Source: Himantopus leucocephalus (taxonomy: Eukaryota; Chordata; Aves; Charadriiformes; Recurvirostridae). Taken from it: a stretch of 64,000 nt of DNA. The notes under the pieces were generated by a model. That model was not told the DNA's origin. It searched no databases and was given only the letters and a program-made list of their open reading frames with translations. Location of the stretch: the NCBI GenBank assembly GCA_003993805.1, contig RSEF01000004.1, positions 23,934,930 to 23,998,929 on the forward strand, read 5' to 3'. Within the stretch, counting starts at the first letter, position 1. Each line of letters begins with the position of its first letter. This document shows, in pieces, positions 10,401 to 25,573 of this stretch. A program made the position numbers and the translations under genes.

Positions 10401-13400
10401 CTTTCGGAAACGAGAGAATGAAGTTAAACCTGATGTGGGTTAGGCTTTAAGCTGTGGGGTGAGGACACCTTCCTGTTCTGCTTTTATATATAGCACCTAC
10501 ACCCTTTTATGAATCCTACCTGCAAAATCTATATGAATTTCACTTGTAGAAATGTGCAAGTTTTTCGATCCCATATTTATTTTTGAAATCTGGCTGCAAA
10601 TTTTTATAAGGTTTGACCTGATTTTTGGAGATCACTCAGATCTTCTAAACTCCTGGCCAAAAAACTTGTGCAACTCTGTTCAAGAGAACTGGATTCCCTT
10701 CTTAGCTCAGCTGCAGTCTTTCTTTTGTGATCTCCGGCATGCCTTATTTCACCACTTCTAAAAGAAGCATCATAATGCTTCCTTTTGAATCCCATTTTTC
10801 TGTCTTAGCTATTCAGAGGGCAAACCCTCCAGGTCAAACATCATCTTTTACTGTATATTTGTGCATGGCCCTGATCTTAACTTGGGCCTTCTGGGAGGTT
10901 AAAATAAACAAATAATACACCTAGCAACAGCGATAGAGAAAAAGCAGAATGCAAGATAACATTGGTGCAATTTCTCTGCTGAGCAACCTGCCCAAGGATG
11001 AGCTCCCTAGGCAGAAGGTTAAATACCAGTATTTGAGTTTAAGCAAAGGCTCCATAAGAATTTCCGCATGTTGACCAAGTATCAGTCTCACTGACTGAAT
11101 GGTGGCCTACGTGAATGCTAAAAAGTAATGAAATAGTTCGCTTCACAGACAAAAACATTTGGTTGTGTGATGGCAATGAAATAGCATAGAGGAGACCACT
11201 CTTTCAGTCACGAGTTAGGCATAGCTTGCAAAACATTTTGATAGGCTTATGAGACAGAGACTACATTTGTAGTATGACACTGTAAATCTACAGCTGAGCT
11301 GAAAATTAGTATCAACTTAGATCAGCTCTGCACTTACTCTGCATGTCACATGCTCCAGATCTGTGAGAGACGCAGCATGACAGTCAACTATATGTGGAAA
11401 AAGTCATTGACCCTAACAATGGTAAATTTTAGAACCAACAGCGTCACGGCTTAGAGTTTGAAGTGTGCAACTATACCATGCATGAGATGATAGTGGTAGA
11501 TATAATGACAGAATAATTATTCTCTTAGAAGATTAGAGGCTGACACTAACAAATATCAGTAAAAAAGTGTTTTTAACTGTTAATATATGAAATGTTGTTT
11601 CATGATATCTTCCTTCCAGTTTCTCTTTGAAAATAATTTGTAGTTCTAAGCAAAAATAGGTTGAAACAATAGACAGAGGGGAATTAAAAGGTAAAAGTAT
11701 CTTTTCAAATAGGCTTTCAAGCGGTGAAGAGCAAGGAGTACTGATGGAATACAGGATTATGACTTACATGTGGCAAAAGCTAAAAAAGAACATCCATCCC
11801 TGCCCATGTTGTGGGCACATTTTTGTTAGCAATAAATTGGAATAGGGAAAAAATAAGATAAGAAACTGAAATGAGAGTAGTAGTGGCAGAAAAGCATCTA
11901 ATGGGGTTGATATATTTATAAAAGATACAGTTATAATTTCATTGCAGTTGCTGTAATGTACTGTATTGTAAACAGTATCTATCTAATGCTGGAATAAATA
12001 GGCAAAAAAAGGAGGTTTATTTATATAACATATCCTCACTGTTTTCTTTCCCAGCTGTTACTCTACAACCATGGAATACACTCATAATCTTTAGTAAAAT
12101 ATTAATAAATGCATTTGGATCTTTAATGCTAAACTTACTTAGGTTTGGTACTCCGTCTTTCAGCAAAGAAGCTGCATTACTTAGGAATGCAGTCCTGTTG
12201 TCAGTTTAATATATTATGGGCAGTGTGGGATTTAGATCCTTGTTATAAACAGAGTTAAAAACTCAGAGCAAAGGTTTACAATATGAATATTCTGCAAAGA
12301 TACTTGTGATACTGTGAGACCTTCATTTCTCCATTGTCACAGGATACTTGTAAAGTTAGCGCGTTTGTCTCGTTGGAACTCACCAGGTATAAATATTTAA
12401 AACTAATGTTTTGAATTTTCAACATCACTTAAACTGTAAGTAGAAATGTCAAAGGTTTCTGACCCCATGTAAAGGAAGACTATACACAGTGCAGCAAACT
12501 TAATTTCCTCCCTGTTTTTTTTTTTTTTATCCTACTGAGAGTACAAACTGCTCAAGATTCATGATGCTTCCGGATGCTCCAGAATACCAAAAGGCTTAAA
12601 AAAATACCGTCTTCATCTTGGCAGGAAATTCTTAATGGAAGAGAAACTACCTTTCTTTATCCTTAAACTTAGGTCTCTAGTTATATCCTCTAGGAACTCA
12701 TGCCTCTCATTCCCTCCCTCTGCCCCAACTGTAGACATCGTCTCTCAGCCTGTTCATCATGGAATTTTGTACATTTCCAGAAACAGGGGAACTTGCTATT
12801 GCACCATCCTCTTTCTGTGCACATACACAAATGTGGAACCTATTATTTGTTATGGGATTTCTTTTATCAATAACTCAGTTCACAATAAATTTAACTTTCC
12901 AGTCAAAGGAGTGTTTATTTTCTGGGTAATATTTAAATGACATTCAAAACCTCTGAGTACTCCTCTGAGTACACATGAACTTGCTAGGGCCAGAATTTGA
13001 TTTTGGTTCATTTTTAGTTTTTCTGCCACAGTTCACTGTCTAGTCTCTCTGCCCTTTCACCTCTGAAACAGCTGAACTGTTTTCTGTGCTGGCTTGGAGC
13101 TACTATTCACAGCACCAGTATGCAACATAGGAAGTTGGAGACATCCTATTATTTGGCCCTGTTTTTGAAATTAATGTGGTTTCTTAATATAATAAAAAGA
13201 CCCCCAGGTGTTCAGTGGTGGATACCCATTTTACAGATTCAGAAAACAGCAGGTACAGAGTGGCCGTTCTTTAACATTTTGGTGGGAAATAGTACTTGAA
13301 GAGCCTTTGCTGTGGGACGGCTGCTACGCTGAAAGTGAGTGTTACGATATCTGGGTAGTTCATCTATCATTATATAAGCTGAAGTGTTGAGACAAAGATG

Positions 13401-16400
13401 TATATCAGTTGCATTTCCTATTAGTTTTGGTTCTCAACAAAGTAAATCTGAGATGACCCCTTTACCTCAGTGAAGGCAATGCAGCCAAGGTCCTCCGCAG
13501 TCATTGCCTGCCACTTCAGGGTTCAGATTTCAGCCTTCAAGGATGACTGGCACTTAATGTCCATCTGTCAGTTGTCATTTCCACATGCCTATCTGCTGCC
13601 ACTTCTCTCTAGCTGGTGCTCTCAATTGGAGCCCTAGACTCTAGAGCAAGACTCTCAGGCTGTGTTGTGTCCTCATTTTGCCTGAGGACTGAAACCCAAA
13701 GATTCCCAGCACCGAAGCATAAATAGCCACACCTTGAACTAAGAACTGAGTGCCCTTACAGTTCCTTACCTTCTGTGGTGGCACAGTGGGAGGAAGGTCT
13801 GGCTGGCCGTTATTGCTGGTTGCTGACACTAGTGCAGTTTCATGCTGCCACACTGGAATGCAGGTCAGGACCTTCGAGGAAGCCAGGGGAGTCGTGCTTC
13901 CATCCTGGCATCTCAGATGCATGTGCAGCACTAACTGTTGTTTCAGAAGGCCTGATGGAGAGAGGAAAGAGGTTCCTTATAGACATATTATAAAAGAGAA
14001 GTGAAATATCTTTAAAAAATTAAATGTAAAACTATGAAATCTTAAGTCAGTAACACTATGTATCTGGCCTTTAGCTTGCAAATGAATGATGTTTAAAACA
14101 AAATACTGGAAAATAACATATATGAAATGTTCAAGTCTAGAAAGTTTTTACTTCTTTAATAACACAGGGTAACCTCGTTACACAATGCAGCAAAACGAGG
14201 TATGTCACCACCTGCCTCCCATTAGATGCTACTGAGGGAAAACACTGAAACTAGAAATTGGATCTCGGCAGCCACGTCAGAACGATAAAGACATATCCTT
14301 CCTTAATTTTGCAACAAAGAATAATATATAACCACCAGAGCTGGTTGAAACACAAGCTGTAACTACCACAAAAAAAATTCCCCTAAAATCTAAAATATTG
14401 CTGAAAAGCTGCTTGAAATTATTTCAACATTTTCTATAGACTATATTGTCAGATTACAGGAAAATTATTTGCATAAGTACCCACCATGCTTTAGTGGATT
14501 TGTAGTAGAGAAAAAGCAATATATCAGCAAGAGAACTGTCTGTGCCTTTGCAAATTGTTTTGTTCTATTGCCCATGTTTTTCTTCTTTCTTATGGATTTT
14601 TTAATCCATATGTCCTTCTATAGGCTTCTTTCTCAACTTTCTTCTGTTTTTTCCTCCTTGCTCCTCTGTATCTCCCTTCTGTCCTTTTTATCTCTCACAT
14701 AATAAAGAAAAGCAGATATTGCAAAATAATGCTGCAATAAATGAGAAAAACTATGCTATCTGAGAAACGGAGCAAAGCTTTGATCTTTCAGACTTTGGTA
14801 AAGATACTGTGATGTTAACATTGTTGCAGTCAATGCAATTATACAGGTTGTGAGATGAAGAACTGTGGACAGTTCTAGGTACTCTACCTAGAATAACTCC
14901 AGGAAGTTTACCCCGTGGTTCATACAATGCACAAAGTTCAGGTTCTGTATCACAGAAGCATATTAGTTTGGATGACAAACATGTTTTTTGGTAAGAATTT
15001 TTCGTATTATTCTAGTCTTTTGGAAAATCCAAGTTCTTTGGTGAAATCATCTCCCTCAATTTATGGAAAAATTATCTGCATTTTCCCAATGAGAGAAAGA
15101 CCTGAGGGCCTGGCCCAGAAAGGCACAAAAGTTTGTGCGAGAAGTAGCAGGAGAATCCTTATGGTTAAAATACATTTAATTTACCGCCATACTTAAACCT
15201 TGCATTTGTACCTCAAATTAGAGGCCAGTGATTGCACTGTGTTCTTTGTTAACCTTTTCCTGGATTTCCATTCCTCCAAATCTTCTAATCTGTTTAATCT
15301 CTGTTAATCTGAAGTGCCTGCCGCAGAAATCAGTCCATTTCAATGGAATTTACAAGCATTTCGAGCCAAGCATATGTTTCTGTGCCAGTCTGTGCCTGGC
15401 ATTCTGGCACTGAAATATCCAGAACAGAAGCAGACAGTAGAGTTTAAAAAGGTTGGATGACATTATTTTTATTTTTGTGGGATTTAATATTCAAGTTTGA
15501 TATTGCTACAAGAAGCTGCAATTCAACATCTTATGCACTTGAATTGGTATAATGTATGGTTTGGAGCACGCTAATTCTTTCTAAATGCATCTGTTACAAC
15601 TCAGGGAGCAACACTGACTGAGGCTTGAGAATATTTGATATTATTGATATTATTATTAATTTGACTATTTGATAGTATTTTTTAGCTATAATGATGCATC
15701 TTTTCTTTGTTGTTTAGCACTACTGAAGGTTTGGAAAGGTAGCATATATGTCACGTGTTTTCCTTTGCCTCATGGTCAATGCCTCAATGACCCTCTGATT
15801 TTCACTGAAAATATTATTAAAACAAGAAGCTACATTTTAATAATGACTTGAGAAATTTCTTTGTAAAGGATCTCACATTTCTAGGTCTGAATAACCTAGA
15901 TTTCTGCTATAGTCTGTCCCACACATTCCTTTTGTTTTTAAATAGAAGTGTCAAAGTTGAATAACCACCCATAAATATTTTCAGTTTATTTTTCCTCAGG
16001 GCCACATTTTCACCTCAGTCTTTGCATCAAACTGCCACCAAGGCCAAGGGGAAATTCCACATACAGAATATGTGATGAATATGGCAGTTACCTCTGAGTT
16101 AGTTTTGCATGCTGCCTTCTCCCTGCTGCTGTCATTGCATGTGCTGACTTTCCCGGCGCAAAAGTCATCTGCAAACACTCTGTGCAATTTAATTTTTTTC
16201 CCATGCTTACAAGAAAAATAGAATAAATGGAACGGAAGGATTTAATAGATCAGTAGCTGTGATAACTCTAGCAATTGCACTGCAGACAATAACAAGCATC
16301 ACAGATTGAACATTCTACAGGAAGCCAAGATCTGCCTCTTGATTTATTTAATTTTTAGTTTTCTTACAGAGGTGGTACACACTAACAGCTGGCTAGTATT

Positions 16401-17409
16401 AGCCGTTAAGTGCATATTTACTGTGATTAATTAACGACATTAATTTCTCTTAATACCACATATGCAAGTTCAGTATTTTACAAAACACCTCACCTTTACT
16501 TTGCTTCATCATTTTAGCGAAAAAAAGAACCCTGCATTTTTAAAGACAATATAAATTTACATATTTACCAGCTTTGCCTAGCTTTCTCTGCTGTAAGTGT
16601 GTATCTGCTGTATTTTCCAGAAAACTATTAGAAAGCATCTAAGTGATATACTCAACAGGGAAATTGGTGTTGTAATGTATTCCTTGAGCATTCAGTCTCA
16701 CAAGATGTGCTGATAGCCTTTGGAACTGTGCTTTACAAAGGTAAGATCCACTGCTTTCATGTACTCAAATCGTTTTTAAAATGGCAGATTTTGAAAGGGA
16801 TGGGCTGTGAATAGGCCAATCAGTGAAATAAAAAATGAAGGTACTAATTTACAGTGCACATGGCCAAATCAGCAGTTTAATTTATTTTACATGTTTTATA
16901 GCAGAAACCATCTGGAAGCATTTAATCAAAAAGGAAGGTGCCTGCTGGTCCTGCCCTGCAGATACCATGGAAGAGCAAAATTGGGAAAGTAGCTGATTTC
17001 TCCTCTTTTTCAGAACTGCTTTCTTTGTCATGGGCTGTAGGTAAAGCAGAATCAGCAGCTGCATGATGGCTGTGAAAACACCTCTTAAAGCATCTATTGT
17101 GGCTGAATACACCTCTTCAATCAATATATTTTTTTCCCTATCAGAAAAATTACAAGGACGTGACCTCGCTGCTGCAGGATAAACCATTTTCAATAATTAG
17201 AAGTTCCTGTTATTAGCTTCCCGTGCACAGTATTTAACTTTTCCAGAATCTCAAATTACTTCAGTTCTGTGTTTACCATCACATCTACACACCTACCTGC
17301 AAAAACCCAAAATGAAAAAAGCCAAGGCTGTATTTTGCTTCAAAATAACAAAACATGCAAATCAGTATTTCTGTGACAGCAGTCACAGAACTGTTAGGTT
17401 TAACCTTAT

Positions 17410-17475
17410 TCCTGCTATATCCAGAGACCTGCTATTGACTTCAATGGGAGTTGGCATGAGTGCTTAACTGTGAAT
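17410..17475. repeat. Possible remnant of old palindromic element
   Basis: Contains 'ttgacttcaatgggag' followed by 'gcatgagtgcttaact'. These are the centre and arm segments of an inverted-repeat element better preserved at 25574-25696. The assignment rests on motif resemblance only. Confidence 0.3.
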
Positions 17476-20400
17476 AAATATGAAAGGTAGTTGTCGGTGA
17501 TTTTCAGTGTGAAAATGACTTTGTAGACCTTGTAAACAGAAGTGGCAGCTGGCAAATATTCAGTCAGAAAACTCTGCAATTGAAATGTACTGATGAAACA
17601 CACTGCTTTCTACAGACCTAGTCGTCAAACTGTTCTCTGAGATCTATAGAGTTCAGAGAAACTTTTAGTACTCCATTATTTATAAAACTTGCTGTTCGTT
17701 ATAATTTAAAGCTGTGAACACAAAGGGAATATTTAACCATATGCACTGTCATAAGACACTACTATCAATGTTTTATATTGCTCTACAATGCTCCAGTATC
17801 TTTGGGAAAACAATAACAACAACGGTATTTATGCAAACCTGTGTGTCAGTTGCATAAACAGTTACCCACATTCAGCTTCAATGAGATGAATACATGCATG
17901 TACAAGTCTCAGCAAGCTAAGCGTCTTTGAAGAAGTAGGAGAATTATTATATCATCTCTGAAGATGCTTCACAGTTAATCCAGACGATGGTTCTCAAATT
18001 AGAAGTTACTTCATGCGTTGTTAGAAATTTGGAAATTTTAAATAGTTTATTGTTTCATTTATTATAGAAGATACAGCAGTCCTGGCTAAGTCATGAATAC
18101 TAGCTAAAGATTTCAGTGAAAAACACTATGAGATAAACAGTTACTAGATTTCACTCTTACTACAGAATAATTACAATTATTTTTTACTTTCTTTGCTCCT
18201 AAAAATGTTTTTGATCTATGAACTAAAGAAAAATCGGATTTTGCAGACATTTGAAGCTAGAGGTCTACTTAAATGAGTAAAGTTGTATGCAGTAGTAAGT
18301 TTCAGAGATTCAACTGTAAGTAGGTATTTGGAAAGAATCAGTAAGCACAACAATTGACAATTACTTCATATTCTGTAACCACAGCACTTCTCCTTTTGTG
18401 GATTCTAATTTACATTCCATTGGCTTCTAGCAAGACTTCGATCTTTACATTTAACTCCTGCTGTCATGAACACCTCGTGTCCTCAGGACAAATTTTAATT
18501 CTTGAAAAGAAGGAGTTCTGAAGACACAAATTTATTTCTTAGCTTTTCTCTTATGATTTTCATGAAAGTATTATAATTTCACAGACTGCAAATGCAGATT
18601 AAATGCTATATTTAAAATACATTTCTTTAAAGTGTGAGAATAGTTTCCAGACACTTTGGATTGGTTTTGGTTTTGCTTATCCTCACTGCAAGCACCTCCT
18701 CTGTTTCCATTTCTTCCTCATCTGGGTACCCGGATCACTTGAGGTACATCAGTTCTGTCAGTTCAGTATCAGGATTTCTCAAAAAAAAAAAATCAATTTG
18801 AATAATGTGTTGTGGTTACATACAGCAGGTTGTTTCTACTGTTTGTGAGCTATCTTTAGCGCTGTCTCAGAAAAAATGCCTACGAGCAGTCAACCTCAAG
18901 GGCTCCCACAGCGTAAGGATGCTGGGGTTTCAGGAGGCAGTATCTGCATCGTAAGTTGCTTATCTGGTGGTGCAAGCCATGCTTTGGACCAGGGGTGAGG
19001 GTGCGAGGATGTGCCACATCCAAGGGCTGCTGTTTCCGCCTGAACGCGTGAGGGGGGAAGCAGAGAATCAGGTGCTATGAGGCTGCCTGCTGGGCTTGCT
19101 ATGGAGTGTTTTCACAGATAGGCTTTGACTCACAGGAAGAGAATATTTTTCCCACGCTATCTTCTCAGCATGCCTCCCTGTTATTTGGTCCTAGCATAGG
19201 AAAAATATTTACCCTATGAAAGTACATGTGATACTTAAAATGCCAAATATATATTTTATAAGCAACATTTGGGAATCAGCCCTTCCTTTAGCTACATGCC
19301 AAAACATGGGTGCAGTAATTAGGGTTCCCCCTGTGCCTTTAATTGAAACCAGAGATGTGACTGCAATATAACTTTCACATCTGGAGTCTGGGCTTCTCCC
19401 AGGGCTATATTTGGATCCAGGGATTTGCTTCAGACCATTAGAGGGGAAATGAGTCAGTCACAAAATGAGTACCAGAAATTCAGTGATACTTTAAAACTAG
19501 GGGTTTTCCCTGTCTTCAAGAACACTGGTTTCTATATCAAGGTATAGAGCTTGGTGTTATTACACAAATATTTTAAAGCAGCAGCAGTGTCTGTCTCATG
19601 ATGACTTTAAAATGAGGCATATCAGCAGCTTTGAAGTCTACTTCTGTATTCTGTGAAACTTATTTTCTGCTGATTACAATAGGGACAAGATGGAAAAGGA
19701 CATAACTTATTTTGTTCTCGAAAACGAAGGTAATTATTTTCTTCATCTCCTGGCTTGGTAGCTGTCTAATGTTGCAGCAACAGAGATCACAATCCATTCA
19801 ACATGGAGCACAGAGGAAACACTTGATTGTGTTTCTCTGTTTCTTAAAACACTTCATAAAGAAAAAAAAAGGTAGAAAGGTGAGGAAATTCCACATTATG
19901 TGGGGAGAAAGTCTTTCTTGTAAGCAGGTGTAGAATTTTAGCTTGCCCTAAGCAGTCGTATAGCACACTGGGATGAGCTACAACACTGAATTTGGATTTA
20001 CTAAAATATTTGGACTGTTAATAATTGATTGCTATGACTTGTATTATTTTATCATAGCTGCTTTACTACCTCGTACTTAGCTTGGTAAGCACTTCAATTC
20101 CACTAGATGGTTGAGTAAGTGCTGTGGTGTGCTGTGGTATTTCCTTCCTATCCAAAAGTATGCTGTGACTTACAGAAAAGTTTTGAGTATACTTCTCTCA
20201 GAAATAGCCCCAAACAGAGCTATGTCTGGCAGTAAGGACACTGGAACTGGGCTTGCATAGCACACAATGGCAATTAGTGCTTTGGAGAAAAAACAGTAAG
20301 ACTGTGGGGTACAGACAGATCAGAACTAGGGATGACTTGTCAGAAAGAAGGGTGGAAGTTTGGGGGAACAAGCAGAAAAGTTAATGCCTAACAAAACATA

Positions 20401-23400
20401 TTCTTTTTGAGATTGCTGAATCTAGTAATTTCTTGGGTACCAGTAAATTATTGTGAATTCCAGTGTCTAGTATCATGTCTCATCCTGATCTACAGAGAGG
20501 ATAACAACCTTTTCATCAGTTACTGCATTTGCTTAAGTAGCAAAAATCTGTGCCATCAAAGAGCCTATAGGGAATCTTTCTGGAAAAAAAGGTGCTACTT
20601 TGTAGTGTAAGTAAAGCCCATATCTACACAAGGATGGCAATGATTTAGGAATGAATGGTCACCTATATCTGGGATTTCCTAGAGCTCAACTCCTTGGCTT
20701 TGCAATTTTCTTGTAATAGACTTATATTCTTTATGCAATTTGGTGTTGTGATACGTTTGTGTTGCTGCTGCAGATTTAGAATTCCTATCCCTACTGTGCA
20801 CTTTACCTAATATGCAAGTTACGATATGTTTTTAAAATTATTCTTGTGTAATGACACAGTTATCCCCAGGTAAGTTAGAAATTGTATTTACTGTGTTAAT
20901 GACAGGACTAAATTACTGGAAAGGGGTAAATGAGGCATCCTCAAATTTCAGTTGATGGGTTAGTCTCTGACTGGGGAGATGCAGGAAAACATCTCACTCC
21001 TCTTCACAAGGATGCATCTTTTCCAAGATGTCCTCTGCCTAAGTCAACAATTGGCAGTTTTCTATTAGGTATGACTCACTACCACTCAGAAATCTGTTAA
21101 CCGATTTGCCCATCTCCTCCAGTTATTTACATCTTGTGCTCTCAAAGCAGCAATACCCAAACAAATTAATGCTTTGAAGGTGTGTGCACTCTGAACAGGT
21201 TTAAGTTAACAATGAAGCAGCCAAAGAAAGCTTACTTATTTGTACAGGATTTAATAAGACTAATAAATACTTACATTGACTTCTTAAAATATTAACTTAT
21301 ATATTGACGCGGACTTCCTCTGAGTATTTTAGAAGCTTCCTTAAGATCCTTGGAAACAGACAAATCACCAGGGCTTTGATTCTGTTGCTACACACAGCAC
21401 TTGAAGTAGGAGAAGTAAAGTGCGGATATTGCTCTTCAGATTAATAAGACAAAACGACAGGATTTAGTTATTTTCCCTGTGTTTGTCTGCTGATAGGCGC
21501 AACAGCTGAATCCACAATGAGCTGCTACTGATAGGGTGATGGGTACTAACCTGTCTTGCTAGAAGCTGATCATGTTTTGCCTGTGCGTAGAAGTAACAGT
21601 TCCTGCGTTGCTCTATGCAGAGGCTGACTGACTGGCAAGGGGCAAAAGGCGGAGATTTCTGAATCCCACGGAGATTAGAGCTGAGTGGGAATTGCAAGCC
21701 TCCATCTTACAAAAAGGCTAGACAGAAGTTAACAGCTGCTTCTGTTGAGGCAATGGCTCCCAAACCACACTGAGCTCCTGCAAGTGCTGCAGTCACTCTC
21801 GTGCTGGAGAAAGTTAGATCCTGTCAGTGCTATCTTCTGACTGCCGCAAAAATATTTTTTTTGTTAATTCTTGCTCAACGTGCAGCAGTTCACCTAACAA
21901 AGTGATATGTATGATTACAAATAAAAAAAGTGACATTATAGCATAATACCATATTCTGTCCTGGTCTGAGGAAAGGACTCTGCTTGTAATAAGAAAAAAG
22001 TTTTTAATGTTGCTTCTAATTTTTGTGCCATGTCCATAAGCTAAGATTACAAACCACCTTTAGCTACTGTTCACAAGTGGTATTGCTTAACTCTTATAAA
22101 TGGCTGTGTTAATATTAGGGGGTTTTACTGTATGATTGATTCATTGCAATGTATTTCATGGCACTGTCAAGGAAATGTTTTAGCAGAGGAAAATATTCAG
22201 AAGCAACTAGTACAAATAAGCATGCAGGAAGGCATTTTGGCTGTAAGACAAGTGTAGATGTAAATATACAATGAAATGTTTGCACAAAGCATTTTGAGCA
22301 CTGTTAAGTTATTCTGCTGCTATGACTATACTATGTAAAGTGATCTGCATTTTTCTGAGTGGCACAGTGCTATGTTGCATTCAGCCAGACACTGAATAAA
22401 TTGGTTGCTTGTCGTTTGATCCCACAGCAGATTATTTAATTTTAATTTTCAGTTTGCTTCCCGAGGTAAATACGACAGCAGTTAATACGGCAGAGATGGA
22501 GAATTCACATTAAACACTGATGATCCCCTGGGATGAGCTCTCTCAAAGCATTTTTGGAGAGGAATTAAAACCAGAAACTTTTCCCACGTTTCCTCATGTT
22601 TCTTATTTTTTCGTTATGGTCAGAAAATGCCTTTAAACATTGTGATGAACAGGAGGGCTGGAGTTCCTTATTCTTGAAAGACATCTGCAAATGTTTTACA
22701 TAACCTGTGATGTGCGCCATCATCTTTCTCATACTTTTTAAAGGTTCATTATACTGCTGAAATTCCTTCTGTAAACTCTATGCTGGCAATTCATTATGTT
22801 TCTCCTGTCACACCTTTAAAACTACTAATTACCGTTTGAGTGAGACAGGTTTTCCTATAACACAATAGACTTTTTCTTCTGAATTTTAGTTATATTAAGT
22901 GCAAAATGCACTTAGGATACCAGATGCAAACTTGATGTTTTAATAAAGGAAGACCTAGTATATGCATGGGTATTTTTCAGTATTTGAATCCTCTGAAGCG
23001 TCATGGAATTAGGTTTTCCACTTTGTTTCTTTAAAGGTATGATTTAGGAGGCCTTGTCATTGCAGAGGTCAGGAAGAGTCTTCAGTTGGTCACTGCTTGA
23101 AAATTGTTATGCCTATAAAGTTGATACTGGTTTTGAGCTGTTATCAAAGGACTATCGCATTTGTTTCTGGGAAAACAAGAACTTCAGGATACTTAGAAAA
23201 AAGTTCTGCAGCAAAGTTTTCTTTAGGAACTGTTATCATTGTTTGGAATTTTAAGATCTGTACATTAAAGATACTGGGTTTTTACAACAGTATTATTACT
23301 AGAAACATCACGGAACTCCACTTTCTTGCAAATCAATGATGATTTTGTGATAAGTAGCCATTGGCAGGAGCCCAAGATCACGTTCAGAGCAAGAGCACAG

Positions 23401-24071
23401 ATTCCAGTCCCTAGCAGGGCAGGAGGAGGCTGAAGCCGAGTGCCCGGCAGCACAAAGGATGGCAGGCTGCATTGCAAAAAGAAACTGGAGACACAGTAGC
23501 TGCATGTCCAGCAGCTTTGTCAACTCAGGGACCTTCACATCACTGCCCATTTTGCCCCTGAACAAGTCCTGTATCATGATCATCTTCTGGGACCTCTCCT
23601 TCCCACCTGGCAGCTTCTGGAGACTTCAGGTTTTCCAGGTGTAAAATAATGGCATCAATTCCTTCACAGAGTTGATTCTACCTGCCTGGATATTTTTCCT
23701 ACCACATCAAAAGTAATTTAATTAAAATGCAATATGCTAGCATGGAAGTGAACCCCCAAATAATTGGTAATTGCTGAAGGTCATTCACTTCCTTTGTTCT
23801 TAGTTTAGTGCAAATGCAGTAAATATTCGTTGGTATCTAATTTAGCCATTACTTCAGTCTTACATTCTTCACACAGAGAGAAACTTTTTTTTTAAACAGC
23901 AGCATATATAAATGCTCTATTACATTCACTGGGAGATGTTCTAAGTGTTTTATTATACATTTTTGTCATAAAAATGTATTTCAGATTTATTTTTCTTCCA
24001 AAATGCTGGTAGACCTGATTTAAAAAGTTCTAGTACTGTTATTTTATAAAATCAAGATTTGTCTTGAAATT

Positions 24072-24120
24072 TAAGGCCCAAATTCAGCAAAACACATGAG
24101 TATACATGTAAGATGCATCA
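24072..24120. repeat. Possible remnant of old palindromic element (one arm)
   Basis: 'ggcccaaattcagcaaaa' followed by 'cacatgagtatacatg' matches the outer arm of the inverted-repeat element at 25574-25696. Only one arm is recognisable. Confidence 0.3.
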
Positions 24121-25573
24121 AAGCCATAATTTTTTTATCCTTTGACAATGGTGCACGTATGTATTTATGTCACTATTTTTCTTTACAGTTTATTTCAGTA
24201 CACAGATCAGTCTAACTAAAGAAAAGGTGGTTCTTTTCAGCTTTTCTTTTTTAGTAAAGTAATACATGGTTATATAATTGCTCCTGAATAAAAACACTTT
24301 TTTATATATATATCAATGCTTACATTGTAAAGAAAAGTATTATGTATATTTATGTATCGAGAGTGTGGTTCTTGCTTGAAATTTTTCACTGCCTTCTTTG
24401 CTACACAACATTATCCAGCAATAAAAAATAAAGCATTACTGATATCCACACAGTAGAAACAAATGAGTTTCTATGTAAAAACTGAAATCAGAAATATAGA
24501 ATGTTATGTAAACATTCTTCAGCCTCTTGTTCTTAACAATGTGTTTATTGATTCTTAAAATAATACTTTAATAATTTTGATAGATGGCCCCTAGAAGCTG
24601 GCCTGACACCATCAGTATTACAGCATACTTTAAAAGGGCCTTTTCTGCCAAATATTTTTTTCAGCAGCAGGTCCAGCCAAAGTAGCTTCTGCCTGTTTCT
24701 CCTCTTATCCGTGCCGCTCCTGCTGGGTCTGCACCACTCCTCTGCTTTGCCATTCATTCCAGCTGTTTCAAAAGAAGCAGCTGATAACCTGTATCAGGGA
24801 ATTAGTTATTTTTAACCCTAGTACAGTTGCTGTGTGACCCTAAAAGCCCTTTGGGTGTTTCAGGGGCAAAAATAAGCAGTGTGGTGCACAGGCTGATTAA
24901 AGCCATAGTGTGTCTGAAAGAAAGAGTTATTGTACTGTATCTTCAGAGAGACAAATGTAATCCTTCAGCTACTTCCAGAGTCGCCAAAAGCTCTCAAGGA
25001 TTACCTTGTTAGAGTATTATATGAGGATGAGAGGTTCTGATTCAGTCAATACAAAATGAAGCCCCGAAGGGAAGAGCCTTTTTCAGATTGTCTTACTAAA
25101 ATACATGTAACAAACAGGGAACAATTATTAAAATGAAAATTTCAGCCTTTTTTTTTAATGTGTTGTTTGAAAGATACCACCTTCAAAAGCATAAAAATCC
25201 CTTGGTGCTTCCAAGCAACTACATCAGTAATGTGGTCAGATTTCCATGATGTTAGTTGTCACCAGTCAGTGGCTTTTCACATGAGGAGCTAAGCTCTGGT
25301 CTTAGATGGTTTGCTGTTCCAGAAGTGCAAGTACCAACTTTAGTCATACATTTCTCTATTACAAAAAGGACATCTTGGGCACCAAGTAAATTGAGATTTA
25401 AGTATCCATAACAAATCAGTTTCATTGTGCCATATCAGGCAGTTTTTAATAGCTGCTTATGAAGAATTAAAAAGGTTTTCTCATTAGAATTCTGCTCTCT
25501 ACTCTTTCAGAAACCTCATCCATCAATATGAGCGAAGATATATCAGATAAAACTCCACTGCTGTAATCACTAG

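Noticed and set aside
23340..23600. GC-richer patch with overlapping ORFs on both strands in intron 1
   Set aside because: Considered as a retrocopy or exon. No family resemblance, poly(A) tail or splice logic was found, so it is left unassigned.
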